Source: Vibrio porteresiae DSM 19223
GTDB lineage: Bacteria > Pseudomonadota > Gammaproteobacteria > Enterobacterales > Vibrionaceae
Length of the DNA: 64,000 bases
Reading direction: 5' to 3'
Assembly (NCBI RefSeq): GCF_024347055.1
Contig: NZ_AP024895.1
Coordinates: 1,736,001 to 1,800,000 of the forward strand
Positions 27,091-34,497 of the stretch are shown here, piece by piece. The translations under genes and the position numbers were made by a program. The notes under the pieces were generated by a model. The model saw nothing but the letters and a program-made list of their open reading frames with translations, was not told the origin of the DNA and did not search any database. Within the stretch, counting starts at the first letter, position 1; every line of letters starts with the position of its first letter.

Positions 27091-27627
27091 AATAACCTTT
27101 CACTAATTGATGTACGTCAATATTTTAGCACTACTAAAACATAAAGCATAGTTAAAATAAACATCATTAAAATCAGATAGTTGAATGATAAAAATCTCAT
27201 TTAATGACTTTCTGTACGCCATGCAATTACCACAATATCAATTTTTGCGTGTTATCAACTAGCAAAAGATAGAAATAAATTGATAACTACTTGTTATTTA
27301 AAGTGCTATGTGAAGTTGGACAAAAAACTAAGTAGCTAAAACCAACAATCAATAACAAAAGACGGTAGGGTAATTGCAGTGATAGTGAGTCCGGTTTGAT
27401 CAAATTTGCCCAAATATAAAGCAAATGAGCAGTAATTGAGTAAGGTACGCTGTCCGTCATTAGGCTTAACTGATAATATTCATGCTTTATCGTGTGAACT
27501 CACATCAAGATAAACGCCATGCAATATACTCAGTTGTGTTGATATAAACTGAGAGTTTAACAGTATTTTTCATCATCAGCTGGCGGTATGGGTGTGTAAA
27601 AATCAAGCACTATCAAAGGGTAATTCG
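27091..27627. other. Intergenic region between fnr and a small membrane protein
   Basis: About 537 AT-rich bases between divergent genes. Apart from the FNR box near fnr, no gene or strong repeat is visible. As I recall V. cholerae, the cbb3 oxidase (cco) genes lie between fnr and nosP; they are not in this interval or elsewhere in the window. Confidence 0.45.
27107..27120. promoter_or_regulatory. FNR box upstream of fnr
   Basis: TTGATGTACGTCAA matches the FNR consensus TTGAT-N4-ATCAA at 9 of 10 defined bases. Its position next to the start codon fits negative autoregulation. Confidence 0.7.
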
Positions 27628-27993
27628 ATGGCAGCAGAAAAACTCACTAAACAGAGATTAATCCAAATCGTATTCATGTTAGCGATACTGATCATCGCTT
27701 TTGTTTGGCGCACGGTGACCTATACCGAGGTAAAAACGGTTGAATGTAAAGGAGAGCAGCAGTGCAGTGTCACTGTCTCCTCGCAAAAGCTCACTATCAC
27801 TCGTACAGCGATGGGCACTTATGAAATATCGCCTGTTCCGCACCAGTGGCAAATCAGCAGCGATATGGGGACGTTGTCAGATTTAGGTGAGGGTAAATGG
27901 AAATTTTCAATCGATGTTAGCCAAATGGAACAAAAGCCGACTATTCTCATTAATGGGAAAGTAAATATAAAAGTCATTAACACGATACAGTAG
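27628..27993 (+). CDS. Small single-pass membrane protein, unknown
   Basis: A 121-residue protein starting M-A-A-E-K-L-T-K-Q-R, with one transmembrane helix near residues 10-28 (I-V-F-M-L-A-I-L-I-I-A-F-V-W) and a periplasmic domain rich in beta strand with two cysteines (V-E-C-K-G-E-Q-Q-C-S-V) that could form a disulfide. I do not recognise the family. It precedes nosP by 72 bases on the same strand. The ATG at 27628 is favoured over the longer frame to 27592, with AAAGGGTAA upstream. Confidence 0.65.
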   Translation: MAAEKLTKQRLIQIVFMLAILIIAFVWRTVTYTEVKTVECKGEQQCSVTVSSQKLTITRTAMGTYEISPVPHQWQISSDMGTLSDLGEGKWKFSIDVSQMEQKPTILINGKVNIKVINTIQ

Positions 27994-28065
27994 AGTCAAT
28001 TTTTGCGAGCAAGATTGAATCCTTAGTAGTGTAGACTTCGTTTCAATGTGAAATTTGAGGTATAA

Positions 28066-29283
28066 ATGCAGCCAAATTCAATACTTAACAAGTCGATGCG
28101 TTTTTTAACCTCTGTTTCTCATGTTCTCGATGAGAAGGTGGCTCTTACTGAACTTGGTGAGCAGCTTCTCCAGGAAGACCTCGTTTCTCTTCTTTGCTAT
28201 TACACCGAAGATTATGTACCAGAAAAACTGGTCACAGCCATTCAATCTACGTTTCCTGGCATACCGTTTATTGGTTGTTCTTCCTGCAAAGGCGTAATGA
28301 CAGAGACGGGTTTTCATCTTGGTCCTGTGATCACTCTGATGGGCATTTATGACAAACATCCTTGTGCTTACGGTACAGGCTTAATCGATATGGCGGCATG
28401 TGACGACAATCACCAAGCGGCTATAAAAACGATTGAACAAGCGTTATACAGCGCAGACCGTATTGGCGAAGTGCCTAGCTTAGTGGTTTTACACGCCACA
28501 CCAGGGAATGAAGAGTCCTTTATCGACGCCATCGATCAGAAATTTGGTACTCAAGTTCCCATCATTGGTGGCAGTGCAGCCGATAATCATATCGAACACC
28601 AATGGTCTATTATCAGTGATAAAGGTGTTAGTTATGATGGGCTAACGATGCAGTTGTTCTTTCCATCCAAGCAATTGACAACCGGATTCAGTGCAGGTTA
28701 TTCACCGACTGAATTTGAAGGGATGATTACCAAATCCTCTGAACGCACAATTTATGAGATAGATGGGAAGCCTGCGAAAGATGTCTATCGCGAGTGGATT
28801 CAACAGCACGCTGGTGAACAGATTTCTGAGCAGTATATCTTCGATCATATCGCGCGTTTCCCAATCGGGCGAATTGCAGGAACAATTTACGATCAACCCT
28901 ATTATAAATTGACACACCCTCTACAGCTTACACCAGAAGGTGGGTTAGAGTTATTTGCTAATGTTGAAGATGGAGAACGTATTTGTTTAATGACCGGATC
29001 TTTAGAGCAGTTGATCTCTAGGGCATCACGCGTTGTGAAAGAGGCAAATACGAAAAACTATCATGAATCATTAGTGCTAGGCGCAATTATCATTCACTGC
29101 GGTGGTTCGATGTTACGACTAGGAGCAGAAATTGAGAAAGTTTACGCCAAATTGCTTTCTCAAATGAATGGGCAACCTTTTATATGTCCGTTTACTTTTG
29201 GCGAACAAGGACGATTCATTTGTGGCGAGAATGCCCATGGCAATCTGATGATTTCATCAGTGATCTTTTATGAATCAGAGTAA
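28066..29283 (+). CDS. nosP: FIST-domain nitric oxide sensor NosP
   Basis: A 405-residue soluble protein with an N-terminal FIST domain (F-P-G-I-P-F-I-G-C-S-S-C near residue 65, I-I-G-G-S-A-A-D near 167) and a C-terminal FIST_C domain (C-P-F-T-F-G-E-Q-G-R). In V. cholerae the FIST protein encoded beside vpsS (VC1444, as I recall) is the haem protein NosP, which binds nitric oxide and inhibits the VpsS kinase. The vpsS gene begins 10 bases after its stop, so they are cotranscribed. GAGGT lies before the ATG. Confidence 0.85.
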   Translation: MQPNSILNKSMRFLTSVSHVLDEKVALTELGEQLLQEDLVSLLCYYTEDYVPEKLVTAIQSTFPGIPFIGCSSCKGVMTETGFHLGPVITLMGIYDKHPCAYGTGLIDMAACDDNHQAAIKTIEQALYSADRIGEVPSLVVLHATPGNEESFIDAIDQKFGTQVPIIGGSAADNHIEHQWSIISDKGVSYDGLTMQLFFPSKQLTTGFSAGYSPTEFEGMITKSSERTIYEIDGKPAKDVYREWIQQHAGEQISEQYIFDHIARFPIGRIAGTIYDQPYYKLTHPLQLTPEGGLELFANVEDGERICLMTGSLEQLISRASRVVKEANTKNYHESLVLGAIIIHCGGSMLRLGAEIEKVYAKLLSQMNGQPFICPFTFGEQGRFICGENAHGNLMISSVIFYESE

Positions 29284-29293
29284 CTAACGATCT

Positions 29294-31018
29294 ATGAATT
29301 CAGATAAAGCAGAGTTATTAAATGAAACCTTACTGGAGTTAGAACGCAGTAAGGAACGTGAGCAACGCTTAGCCGAAGAGAACCGCGTGATTCTAGCGGC
29401 GTTGTCTGCACTCAGTAATGCCGACAATAAGTACAAAATATTTGATGAGTTAAAGAAAGTACTAAGTCGATATATTGAGTTTGATGATTTCATCGTTATC
29501 TCCAAGAGTAAACATCATTCGTCCTTCTTTACCTTCTTGACCTCGAATGTGGCATTCCAAGGTAAACAATGGCGTCATACGGATAAATTCCAACGCGTCT
29601 TAGATGGTGAAGGCATCATTTTATTTGATCCTTGCAATCAGGATGAATTTCGCCATCTTAGCCGACCATTACAAATGCAGATCGGCACTGCACTGATGAC
29701 TGGGATTCGAGCAGAAGCCAGTGACTCAGTCTTGTTATTGATAGGCAGAAGAAAAGGGCAGTTCAGTCTCGAAACTAAAGCAACTTTGTTGCGTTTTCGC
29801 CCTTTATTAGAACGCGCTATCAGTGACATTGAATATAAAGAAGAACTTCAGCAACTCGTTAACATAAAGACGCGAGAACTTTCTATTGCGCAAAGACAAG
29901 CTGAACAAGCCAACCAATCCAAATCACAATTCTTGGCAATGATGAGCCATGAACTCAGAACACCGCTTAATGCAGTGTTAGGTTTTATTGATGTATTACG
30001 CCAAGACAGTAATCAAGAGCAATGCAATTTATTGGAGCAGATGGAAAGCTCTGCAGAGCTATTGCTTGTTATCATCAATGACATATTGGATCTGACTAGA
30101 ATTGAATCTGGCCACTTTATGTTACAGTGTAACTGGATAGATTTGGATAAAAAGCTTGGCCATTCTCTAACGTATCATCATCAATTAGCTAAAGAAAAGG
30201 GCATCGATTTCTTTGTAAATCAAAGTCTTTGCTCATCTTGTCTCTATTGGCTAGATCCAACGAGGCTTACTCAGATTCTGTTTAACGTTGTCGGTAACGC
30301 AATCAAGTTTACTAAACAAGGTTCCGTTAATGTAGATTTGGCAACGAATGATAGTTGGCTAACTATTGTGGTTAGAGATACGGGTATTGGCATGGATGAT
30401 GCGCGTATTGACCAACTTTTTTCTCCATTTATCCAGGCTGATAGTTCGATCACTCGCACTTATGGTGGTACCGGACTTGGCTTAACGATAACGAAGCATC
30501 TCGTTGAATTGATGAATGGCAAGATCGAGGTAAAGAGTCAACTGAATGTAGGTAGCACATTCACAATTCGGCTACCGTTACGTTCTAAACTGAGCACAGA
30601 AAAAGTAGATGTGCCCGAAATCAAAACCACAGTGATTGCTGAACCAATCCAATCGAACAATCATATCTTGGTTGTAGAAGATACCAAGACCAACCAAATG
30701 GTTATCAAATTAATTTTGAATCGTCTTGGGTATAACGTATCACTGGCGGATAACGGACAAGAGGCCGTGGATTTGCTGACGTCTGACGAGCAATTTGATT
30801 TAGTCTTTATGGATGTATCGATGCCTGTACTTGATGGTATTCAAGCAACAAAGTTAATAAGAAACAAGGGATTAAAGCTACCAATCATCGCCTTGACTGC
30901 TCACACCATGATCGAAGATAAAACCCAATGCTTAAGTGCCGGCATGGATGACTTCATCATGAAACCAATCCGCACAAAAGATTTATCTCACGTTCTGGCT
31001 AAATACATCGTACATTAA
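29294..31018 (+). CDS. vpsS: Hybrid sensor histidine kinase VpsS
   Basis: A 574-residue cytosolic hybrid kinase with no membrane segment. Residues 1-30 are a coiled coil, 40-185 look like a GAF domain, the HisKA box has the phospho-acceptor H219 in M-M-S-H-E-L-R-T-P-L-N, and the ATPase domain has N-A-I-K-F-T, D-T-G-I-G-M and G-G-T-G-L-G-L. The C-terminal receiver has D507 in V-F-M-D-V-S-M-P and a Lys in M-K-P-I. In V. cholerae VpsS feeds phosphate into LuxU/LuxO and affects biofilm. It is partnered with NosP. Two hairpins and then dif follow. Confidence 0.87.
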   Translation: MNSDKAELLNETLLELERSKEREQRLAEENRVILAALSALSNADNKYKIFDELKKVLSRYIEFDDFIVISKSKHHSSFFTFLTSNVAFQGKQWRHTDKFQRVLDGEGIILFDPCNQDEFRHLSRPLQMQIGTALMTGIRAEASDSVLLLIGRRKGQFSLETKATLLRFRPLLERAISDIEYKEELQQLVNIKTRELSIAQRQAEQANQSKSQFLAMMSHELRTPLNAVLGFIDVLRQDSNQEQCNLLEQMESSAELLLVIINDILDLTRIESGHFMLQCNWIDLDKKLGHSLTYHHQLAKEKGIDFFVNQSLCSSCLYWLDPTRLTQILFNVVGNAIKFTKQGSVNVDLATNDSWLTIVVRDTGIGMDDARIDQLFSPFIQADSSITRTYGGTGLGLTITKHLVELMNGKIEVKSQLNVGSTFTIRLPLRSKLSTEKVDVPEIKTTVIAEPIQSNNHILVVEDTKTNQMVIKLILNRLGYNVSLADNGQEAVDLLTSDEQFDLVFMDVSMPVLDGIQATKLIRNKGLKLPIIALTAHTMIEDKTQCLSAGMDDFIMKPIRTKDLSHVLAKYIVH

Positions 31019-31049
31019 TCATCTAGCAATCATGGCTTTTAGTTCAGAC

Positions 31050-31096
31050 CCTAATAATCATATTTTTAATCGAAGATGATAAATATGATTATTAGG
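31050..31096. repeat. Perfect 16-bp inverted repeat after vpsS
   Basis: CCTAATAATCATATTT (31050-31065) and its exact complement AAATATGATTATTAGG (31081-31096), 15 bases apart. It could be a terminator stem for vpsS or a protein-binding site near dif. There is no T-run. Confidence 0.6.
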
Positions 31097-31132
31097 TATT
31101 TTATGGTAAATACGATTATGTTCAATAACACT

Positions 31133-31176
31133 ACCAAAGCTGACTTAAAAGAGGGTTCTTTAAAGCCGGCTTTGGT
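31133..31176. terminator. Hairpin just before dif
   Basis: ACCAAAGC (31133) and GCTTTGGT (31169) form the outer stem; a second CTT..AAG pairing lies inside. It resembles a terminator but has only a short T-run. It lies 13 bases from dif. Confidence 0.4.
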
Positions 31177-31189
31177 TTGTAGATACTTA

Positions 31190-31217
31190 ATTTAACATAA
31201 TATACATAATGCGTACT
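31190..31217. other. dif site / left prophage junction (attL)
   Basis: A complete 28-bp dif: the XerD arm ATTTAACATAA (31190-31200), central TATACA (31201-31206) and the XerC arm TAATGCGTACT (31207-31217), read as the complement of the usual orientation. The arms and the 6-base centre match E. coli and Vibrio dif nearly base for base. The XerC arm should come from the phage if XerC cut between centre and arm. The site keeps both arms and so should resolve chromosome dimers and accept more elements. Confidence 0.9.
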
Positions 31218-31560
31218 GAGATAGGCGCAAAAAAGGCATAGTGGCGAGCGCTGTTAAACTGACGTAAGCCATTGTATTTAAATGTAATCCATGCCCATTA
31301 AATTTTTTTGCGATGCTTTCCCATAGCTGCTTAACCTGCGGATTCTCTTGGCGGTCAGCGTGACAACCAATTAAAGCAATCTGTGGGTCTATTCCTGCAT
31401 TTTCAGCGAGAAAAACCGCTTGTGAATCAGTCATATAGCGTTTGCATCTTCGAAAATCACTTATTCTTTGCTGCGGAATGTTCATGTCGTGTGCAATTTG
31501 CTTGTCTTGTACGTAGTTTAGAGCCTTTTTGTAGGCTTCAATCAGTTGATTTTGGTACAT
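31192..31560 (-). CDS. Phage regulator, DUF3693 type, C-terminus set by dif
   Basis: A 122-residue protein with a helix-turn-helix-like start (Y-K-K-A-L-N-Y-V-Q-D-K-Q-I-A-H-D-M-N-I-P-Q-Q-R-I-S-D-F-R-R); I recall this pattern as DUF3693, found in Vibrio filamentous phages. It is transcribed away from the replication genes, and repeated operator-like sites lie right upstream, so it is a candidate repressor. GGAGG precedes the ATG. Its last eight codons and stop lie within dif. The codons from the XerC arm belong to the phage, but C-I-L-C-stop is supplied by the chromosome; in the joined phage circle the frame would run on to 154 residues. A hydrophobic segment near residues 97-118 is also present. 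Confidence 0.8.
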   Translation of the reverse strand: MYQNQLIEAYKKALNYVQDKQIAHDMNIPQQRISDFRRCKRYMTDSQAVFLAENAGIDPQIALIGCHADRQENPQVKQLWESIAKKFNGHGLHLNTMAYVSLTALATMPFLRLSQYALCILC

Positions 31561-31597
31561 GGCAAGTCCTCCTTTTTTGCAAGTTTAGCGCAACCGT

Positions 31598-31658
31598 AAC
31601 CGTTTTTGGTGTATTGCGTTAACCAAAATTGGTGTATAGGCTTACACCATATTTGGTT
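31598..31658. promoter_or_regulatory. Three-copy operator array in the rep/regulator divergent region
   Basis: Three related 16-mers: AACCGTTTTTGGTGTA (31598), AACCAAAATTGGTGTA (31621) and, inverted, TACACCATATTTGGTT (31643). Spacing is 23 and 22 bases, about two helical turns. They lie between the leftward regulator and the rightward phage genes, as expected for repressor sites. Confidence 0.7.
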
Positions 31659-31742
31659 ACTCAATGTCGCTCTGGGCGTTAGCCCTTGAAGCTCTCGCTT
31701 GGAGCGGCTCCCTTTATCGGTCAACTGTTCAAGGTGGTTGCT

Positions 31743-32057
31743 ATGGCTGTTCAAGTTCTTCCTAATTCAAAGAAATTGACGTTTTCCTATATGCCTAATT
31801 TGGCGCTTTCTCTGTCAGCTAAACATGTAGCCAGTATTCTGCTTGGTTCTGGTGATGAGCCTTATACGGTGATCATTTCATTTCAACCGCTTTCTCTTTC
31901 GCATTCGCAATTTGGTTCAACTTATTCCGTTTCTTCGTTTGGTGTTCCTTACTTTGAATTAACGTTTCAGTCCTATGCAGACTATCGCGAATTTTGCGAA
32001 TTCTATGATATTTGCCTCCAATTCGCTGACGTACCTGCAACCGTTGAGGGCTGCTGA
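31743..32057 (+). CDS. Phage early protein, unknown
   Basis: A 104-residue protein starting M-A-V-Q-V-L-P-N-S, rich in Ser, Phe and Tyr, probably beta-strand-rich (F-S-Y-M-P-N-L-A-L-S-L-S, Y-F-E-L-T-F-Q-S-Y). No domain recognised. It is the first gene of the rightward phage operon, with AGGTGG ahead of the ATG, and its TGA is one base from the next ATG (TGATATG). The in-frame extension to 31686 runs into the promoter region and is unlikely. Confidence 0.7.
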   Translation: MAVQVLPNSKKLTFSYMPNLALSLSAKHVASILLGSGDEPYTVIISFQPLSLSHSQFGSTYSVSSFGVPYFELTFQSYADYREFCEFYDICLQFADVPATVEGC

Positions 32058-32058
32058 T

Positions 32059-32253
32059 ATGACTGAGCATGTGTATGTTGATATGTGTCCCGATGGTGCT
32101 TGTAACGTATTCCTTTTCGGTGATTGGGACTATTTCAAGTCATATGCTCGTTTGGTTGCTTACCTAGATTCTGAGTGTGTCAGCTATGAATTGCATGACA
32201 TTACAGGCACAACACTTGATGAACGTTTAGCCATTATGGGGGTTCAGTTATGA
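32059..32253 (+). CDS. Small phage protein upstream of rep
   Basis: A 64-residue acidic protein starting M-T-E-H-V-Y-V-D-M-C-P-D-G, with four acidic clusters and three Cys. No family recognised. It starts one base after the previous stop and overlaps the rep start by four bases (ATGA), so it is coupled to both. Confidence 0.68.
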   Translation: MTEHVYVDMCPDGACNVFLFGDWDYFKSYARLVAYLDSECVSYELHDITGTTLDERLAIMGVQL

Positions 32254-33527
32254 GATATTCATGTACTGAGTGCGGCTCAACGTATCACACCGAAAAAGCG
32301 GGTTTTTGTCCTGATTGTGGCGCGTCTCCCCTTGCTCAATTGTGCATTGAGGACACTAACCCCTTTGACCGTTTCTCTAAGTTGCCAAAAGGCGATTACG
32401 TGCACCGTCCTCGCAAATCTGAAATGCCTAAGGATTTCACAATCCATTCTCCTGAGGAATACACGTTTATCGAAGATTACGAGCAATCGCCTGTAATCAT
32501 TGATTACCTATGTTTTACGGTGAAATTGGCTGATTTTCGTCACTGCCGTAAAGAGTCGCCCTATTCTGGTATTCACTTCCCAACTGAGCCAGTTTTTAAC
32601 GCTGGTCATGCTAAATCAGTGGAGGATTTGGAGTCCTACAACAATTACTTTCGTGAAGTCTATCTTGATTACCTACAGGAAACAGTTAGACGTTTTATCA
32701 CGCATGTTCTGGGGTTTAACTACGGTGCACCTCGTGGTTTTGGGTTCAACTATTACCGTGATTCGTTCGTGTTAACCGATGCCAATGGCACCGATTTTTG
32801 TGGTCAGGTGGGCTTTGGTGGCAACCTCGATACCATTCACTTTCAGATTAACGGTCATGGTTGCAAGCATCTGTTTGCACAGCGTTCTTGTAACCATGTT
32901 CATCACTGGCTTAGTCATATTCTTGGTGTAAAACACTTGGCACGTCTTGACCTTGCTTTCGATGATTATGACGGTGTTCACACCTGTGAAGCGGCAGAAA
33001 AAGCGGCTATGGCTGGTTTATTTAAACGTGCTCGCGGGTTCTCTCCTCGGATTAAGAATGGGGATGAATACCAATACTCTGACACGGGGAAAGTGTTCTT
33101 TCGTGAGGAGCGGGATATTGGTTCGCGTCAATCTAACGTTTATTGGCGCATTTATAACAAGAAGTTGGAGCGCAATATCGAAAAACCTGATTTTTCTTGG
33201 TATCGGTCAGAAGTCGAACTCAAGAAATGGGATACCGATATTTTGCTTAATCCTTTGGGTGGATTTGCTGCGCTATGTCCTTATGCGGCTTCACTTCTGC
33301 CTGAGGATGTTAAACCAGTTCGAACCACGGTTAAGGCGAAAAAGCGTGTTGCCTGTGATGTGCTGTCGGCTTCGTTCTGGGCTAAACGCCAATACGGTCG
33401 TTTGGTGAATAGCTTAATGGATCTCTATCAAGGTGATTCAGAAAAAGTGGTTTCTATGTTGCTGCGTGATGACGGGTCGGTGTCGTTCTCGTCCATGCAC
33501 CGAAAATTAATTCAAGCATTGGAGTAG
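32250..33527 (+). CDS. Rolling-circle replication initiator (RstA/pII-like)
   Basis: A 425-residue protein. An N-terminal zinc ribbon has C5, C8, C20 and C23 (C-T-E-C, C-P-D-C-G). The main part fits the replication initiation factor family (Rep_trans type): H-L-A-R-L-D-L-A-F-D-D-Y, a strand with metal-site-like acids, then Y-W-R-I-Y-N-K and F-S-W-Y-R-S-E-V-E-L-K, with a candidate catalytic Tyr. It would nick the plus strand at the phage origin to start rolling-circle synthesis. It overlaps the preceding gene by four bases and the ssDNA-binding gene follows after 6 bases. Confidence 0.85.
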   Translation: MRYSCTECGSTYHTEKAGFCPDCGASPLAQLCIEDTNPFDRFSKLPKGDYVHRPRKSEMPKDFTIHSPEEYTFIEDYEQSPVIIDYLCFTVKLADFRHCRKESPYSGIHFPTEPVFNAGHAKSVEDLESYNNYFREVYLDYLQETVRRFITHVLGFNYGAPRGFGFNYYRDSFVLTDANGTDFCGQVGFGGNLDTIHFQINGHGCKHLFAQRSCNHVHHWLSHILGVKHLARLDLAFDDYDGVHTCEAAEKAAMAGLFKRARGFSPRIKNGDEYQYSDTGKVFFREERDIGSRQSNVYWRIYNKKLERNIEKPDFSWYRSEVELKKWDTDILLNPLGGFAALCPYAASLLPEDVKPVRTTVKAKKRVACDVLSASFWAKRQYGRLVNSLMDLYQGDSEKVVSMLLRDDGSVSFSSMHRKLIQALE

Positions 33528-33533
33528 ATAAAC

Positions 33534-33890
33534 ATGGCTCAACGTATCTTTGTTCTGGGTATTTCGTTCGTAACTAACACCTTTCAAGGTGATGTTGCTC
33601 AACTCAATATTTCGCGCCCTCTGCGTGAAGTAAACACGGAAAACTATAAGCGTCGTACTTATGGCGAATCTGGTGAGGTCAATGCTCGTTATGACCAACC
33701 TATCATGATTGACCGCAAATATGCGGAACAGTTGGAACGTGTAGGCGCTTTGGTTCCTCGTCGTGAATATGAAGTCGAACTTGATTTGAACCCTCTTGAC
33801 CCATTAGCGGGTTCGATTGTCACTAAGTTGATTCCAGTGGATGCGGACATTAAAAAGCATTTCGCTGAATCGCTGAAACTTCCTCAATAA
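33534..33890 (+). CDS. Phage ssDNA-binding protein, DUF1293 type (pV-like)
   Basis: A 118-residue protein with the start M-A-Q-R-I-F-V-L-G-I-S-F and the segment R-R-E-Y-E-V-E-L-D-L-N-P, which I recall as DUF1293 of Vibrio filamentous phages. Position right after rep and the small size fit the single-stranded DNA-binding protein that coats new plus strands and switches replication to packaging. No signal peptide. Confidence 0.78.
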   Translation: MAQRIFVLGISFVTNTFQGDVAQLNISRPLREVNTENYKRRTYGESGEVNARYDQPIMIDRKYAEQLERVGALVPRREYEVELDLNPLDPLAGSIVTKLIPVDADIKKHFAESLKLPQ

Positions 33891-33900
33891 GGGGGATGGT

Positions 33901-34131
33901 ATGTCTATTTGTGTTGAGGTGGTTAACGGGGTTCTACAGGCTTCAAGTTCTTCTTGTGAGCTTGTGGTTATCTCCAAAGACCAACTCACGCAATTAGTAA
34001 ACGGTCAATTTGATTGGTCGTTGTTGGAGTTCGATAAGGACTTGTATTCCTTTGTTACTACTCAAGCCCTTATCTCGTTCGTGAGCGGTCATGTACTTGG
34101 TCGCATCATAAAATACTTTGGTAAAGCATAG
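33901..34131 (+). CDS. Small membrane-anchored phage protein (minor coat-like)
   Basis: A 76-residue protein, M-S-I-C-V-E-V-V-N-G-V, with a hydrophobic C-terminal segment (A-L-I-S-F-V-S-G-H-V-L-G-R-I-I-K-Y) that can span the membrane. It starts 10 bases after the ssDNA-binding gene with GGGGGA upstream and precedes the major coat gene. Position and size fit a pVII/pIX-like minor coat protein, but I infer this from context. Confidence 0.65.
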   Translation: MSICVEVVNGVLQASSSSCELVVISKDQLTQLVNGQFDWSLLEFDKDLYSFVTTQALISFVSGHVLGRIIKYFGKA

Positions 34132-34148
34132 ATAGAAGGAAATACATT

Positions 34149-34364
34149 ATGAGTATCAAAACTTTAGTTCGTCAAAATGCTGTAAAAGTCGTTGCTGCTT
34201 CAACTGCTCTAGTTGCTGGCGTTGCCTCCGCTGAGCCTGCTGCTGGTATCGCTGACGCGATTGCCGCAGGTTCTGAAAACGTGGGCGCTGTAACCGCTGG
34301 CGTTATTGCTCTGGCTGCGTTGGGCTTTGGTCTAACCATGATTGTGTCATGGCTTCGTAAGTAA
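34149..34364 (+). CDS. Major coat protein (pVIII-like)
   Basis: A 71-residue preprotein. A basic start (M-S-I-K-T-L-V-R-Q-N) and hydrophobic core form a signal peptide cleaved after A-S-A (residue 28). The 43-residue mature protein has an acidic, amphipathic N-part (E-P-A-A-G-I-A-D-A-I), a membrane helix (V-T-A-G-V-I-A-L-A-A-L-G-F-G-L-T-M-I-V) and a basic end (R-K), exactly the three-zone layout of inovirus major coats. AAGGAA lies before the ATG. Confidence 0.9.
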   Translation: MSIKTLVRQNAVKVVAASTALVAGVASAEPAAGIADAIAAGSENVGAVTAGVIALAALGFGLTMIVSWLRK

Positions 34365-34366
34365 CC

Positions 34367-34447
34367 ATGATTTCGACAATTGCCCTCGCGTCGTTAATTA
34401 CATTCTCGTTTCTTTATGGTGTGTATACGGGGGTAATTTCCGGCTAA
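34367..34447 (+). CDS. 26-residue hydrophobic coat-like protein (pVII/pIX-like)
   Basis: A short ORF starting 2 bases after the major coat stop: M-I-S-T-I-A-L-A-S-L, then I-T-F-S-F-L-Y-G-V-Y, then T-G-V-I-S-G. It is one uninterrupted membrane helix and ends 15 bases before the coat terminator, so it is within the same transcript. Ff phage pVII and pIX are similar in length (33 and 32 residues) and lack signal peptides. No strong Shine-Dalgarno sequence is seen; coupling to the coat gene is likely. Confidence 0.55.
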   Translation: MISTIALASLITFSFLYGVYTGVISG

Positions 34448-34462
34448 TCATAAATAACTGTT

Positions 34463-34486
34463 AGGGGGCTTCTGCCCCCTTTTTTA
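34463..34486 (+). terminator. Rho-independent terminator after coat genes
   Basis: AGGGGGC / GCCCCCT stem with TTCT loop and a run of six T residues. Filamentous phages place a terminator here to keep coat expression high and pIII low. Confidence 0.9.
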
Positions 34487-34497
34487 TTGGTGATTTT

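Noticed and set aside
31542..31754. Minus-strand ORF of 70 codons across the phage control region
   Set aside because: It covers the operator array and overlaps the regulator start; a shadow frame.
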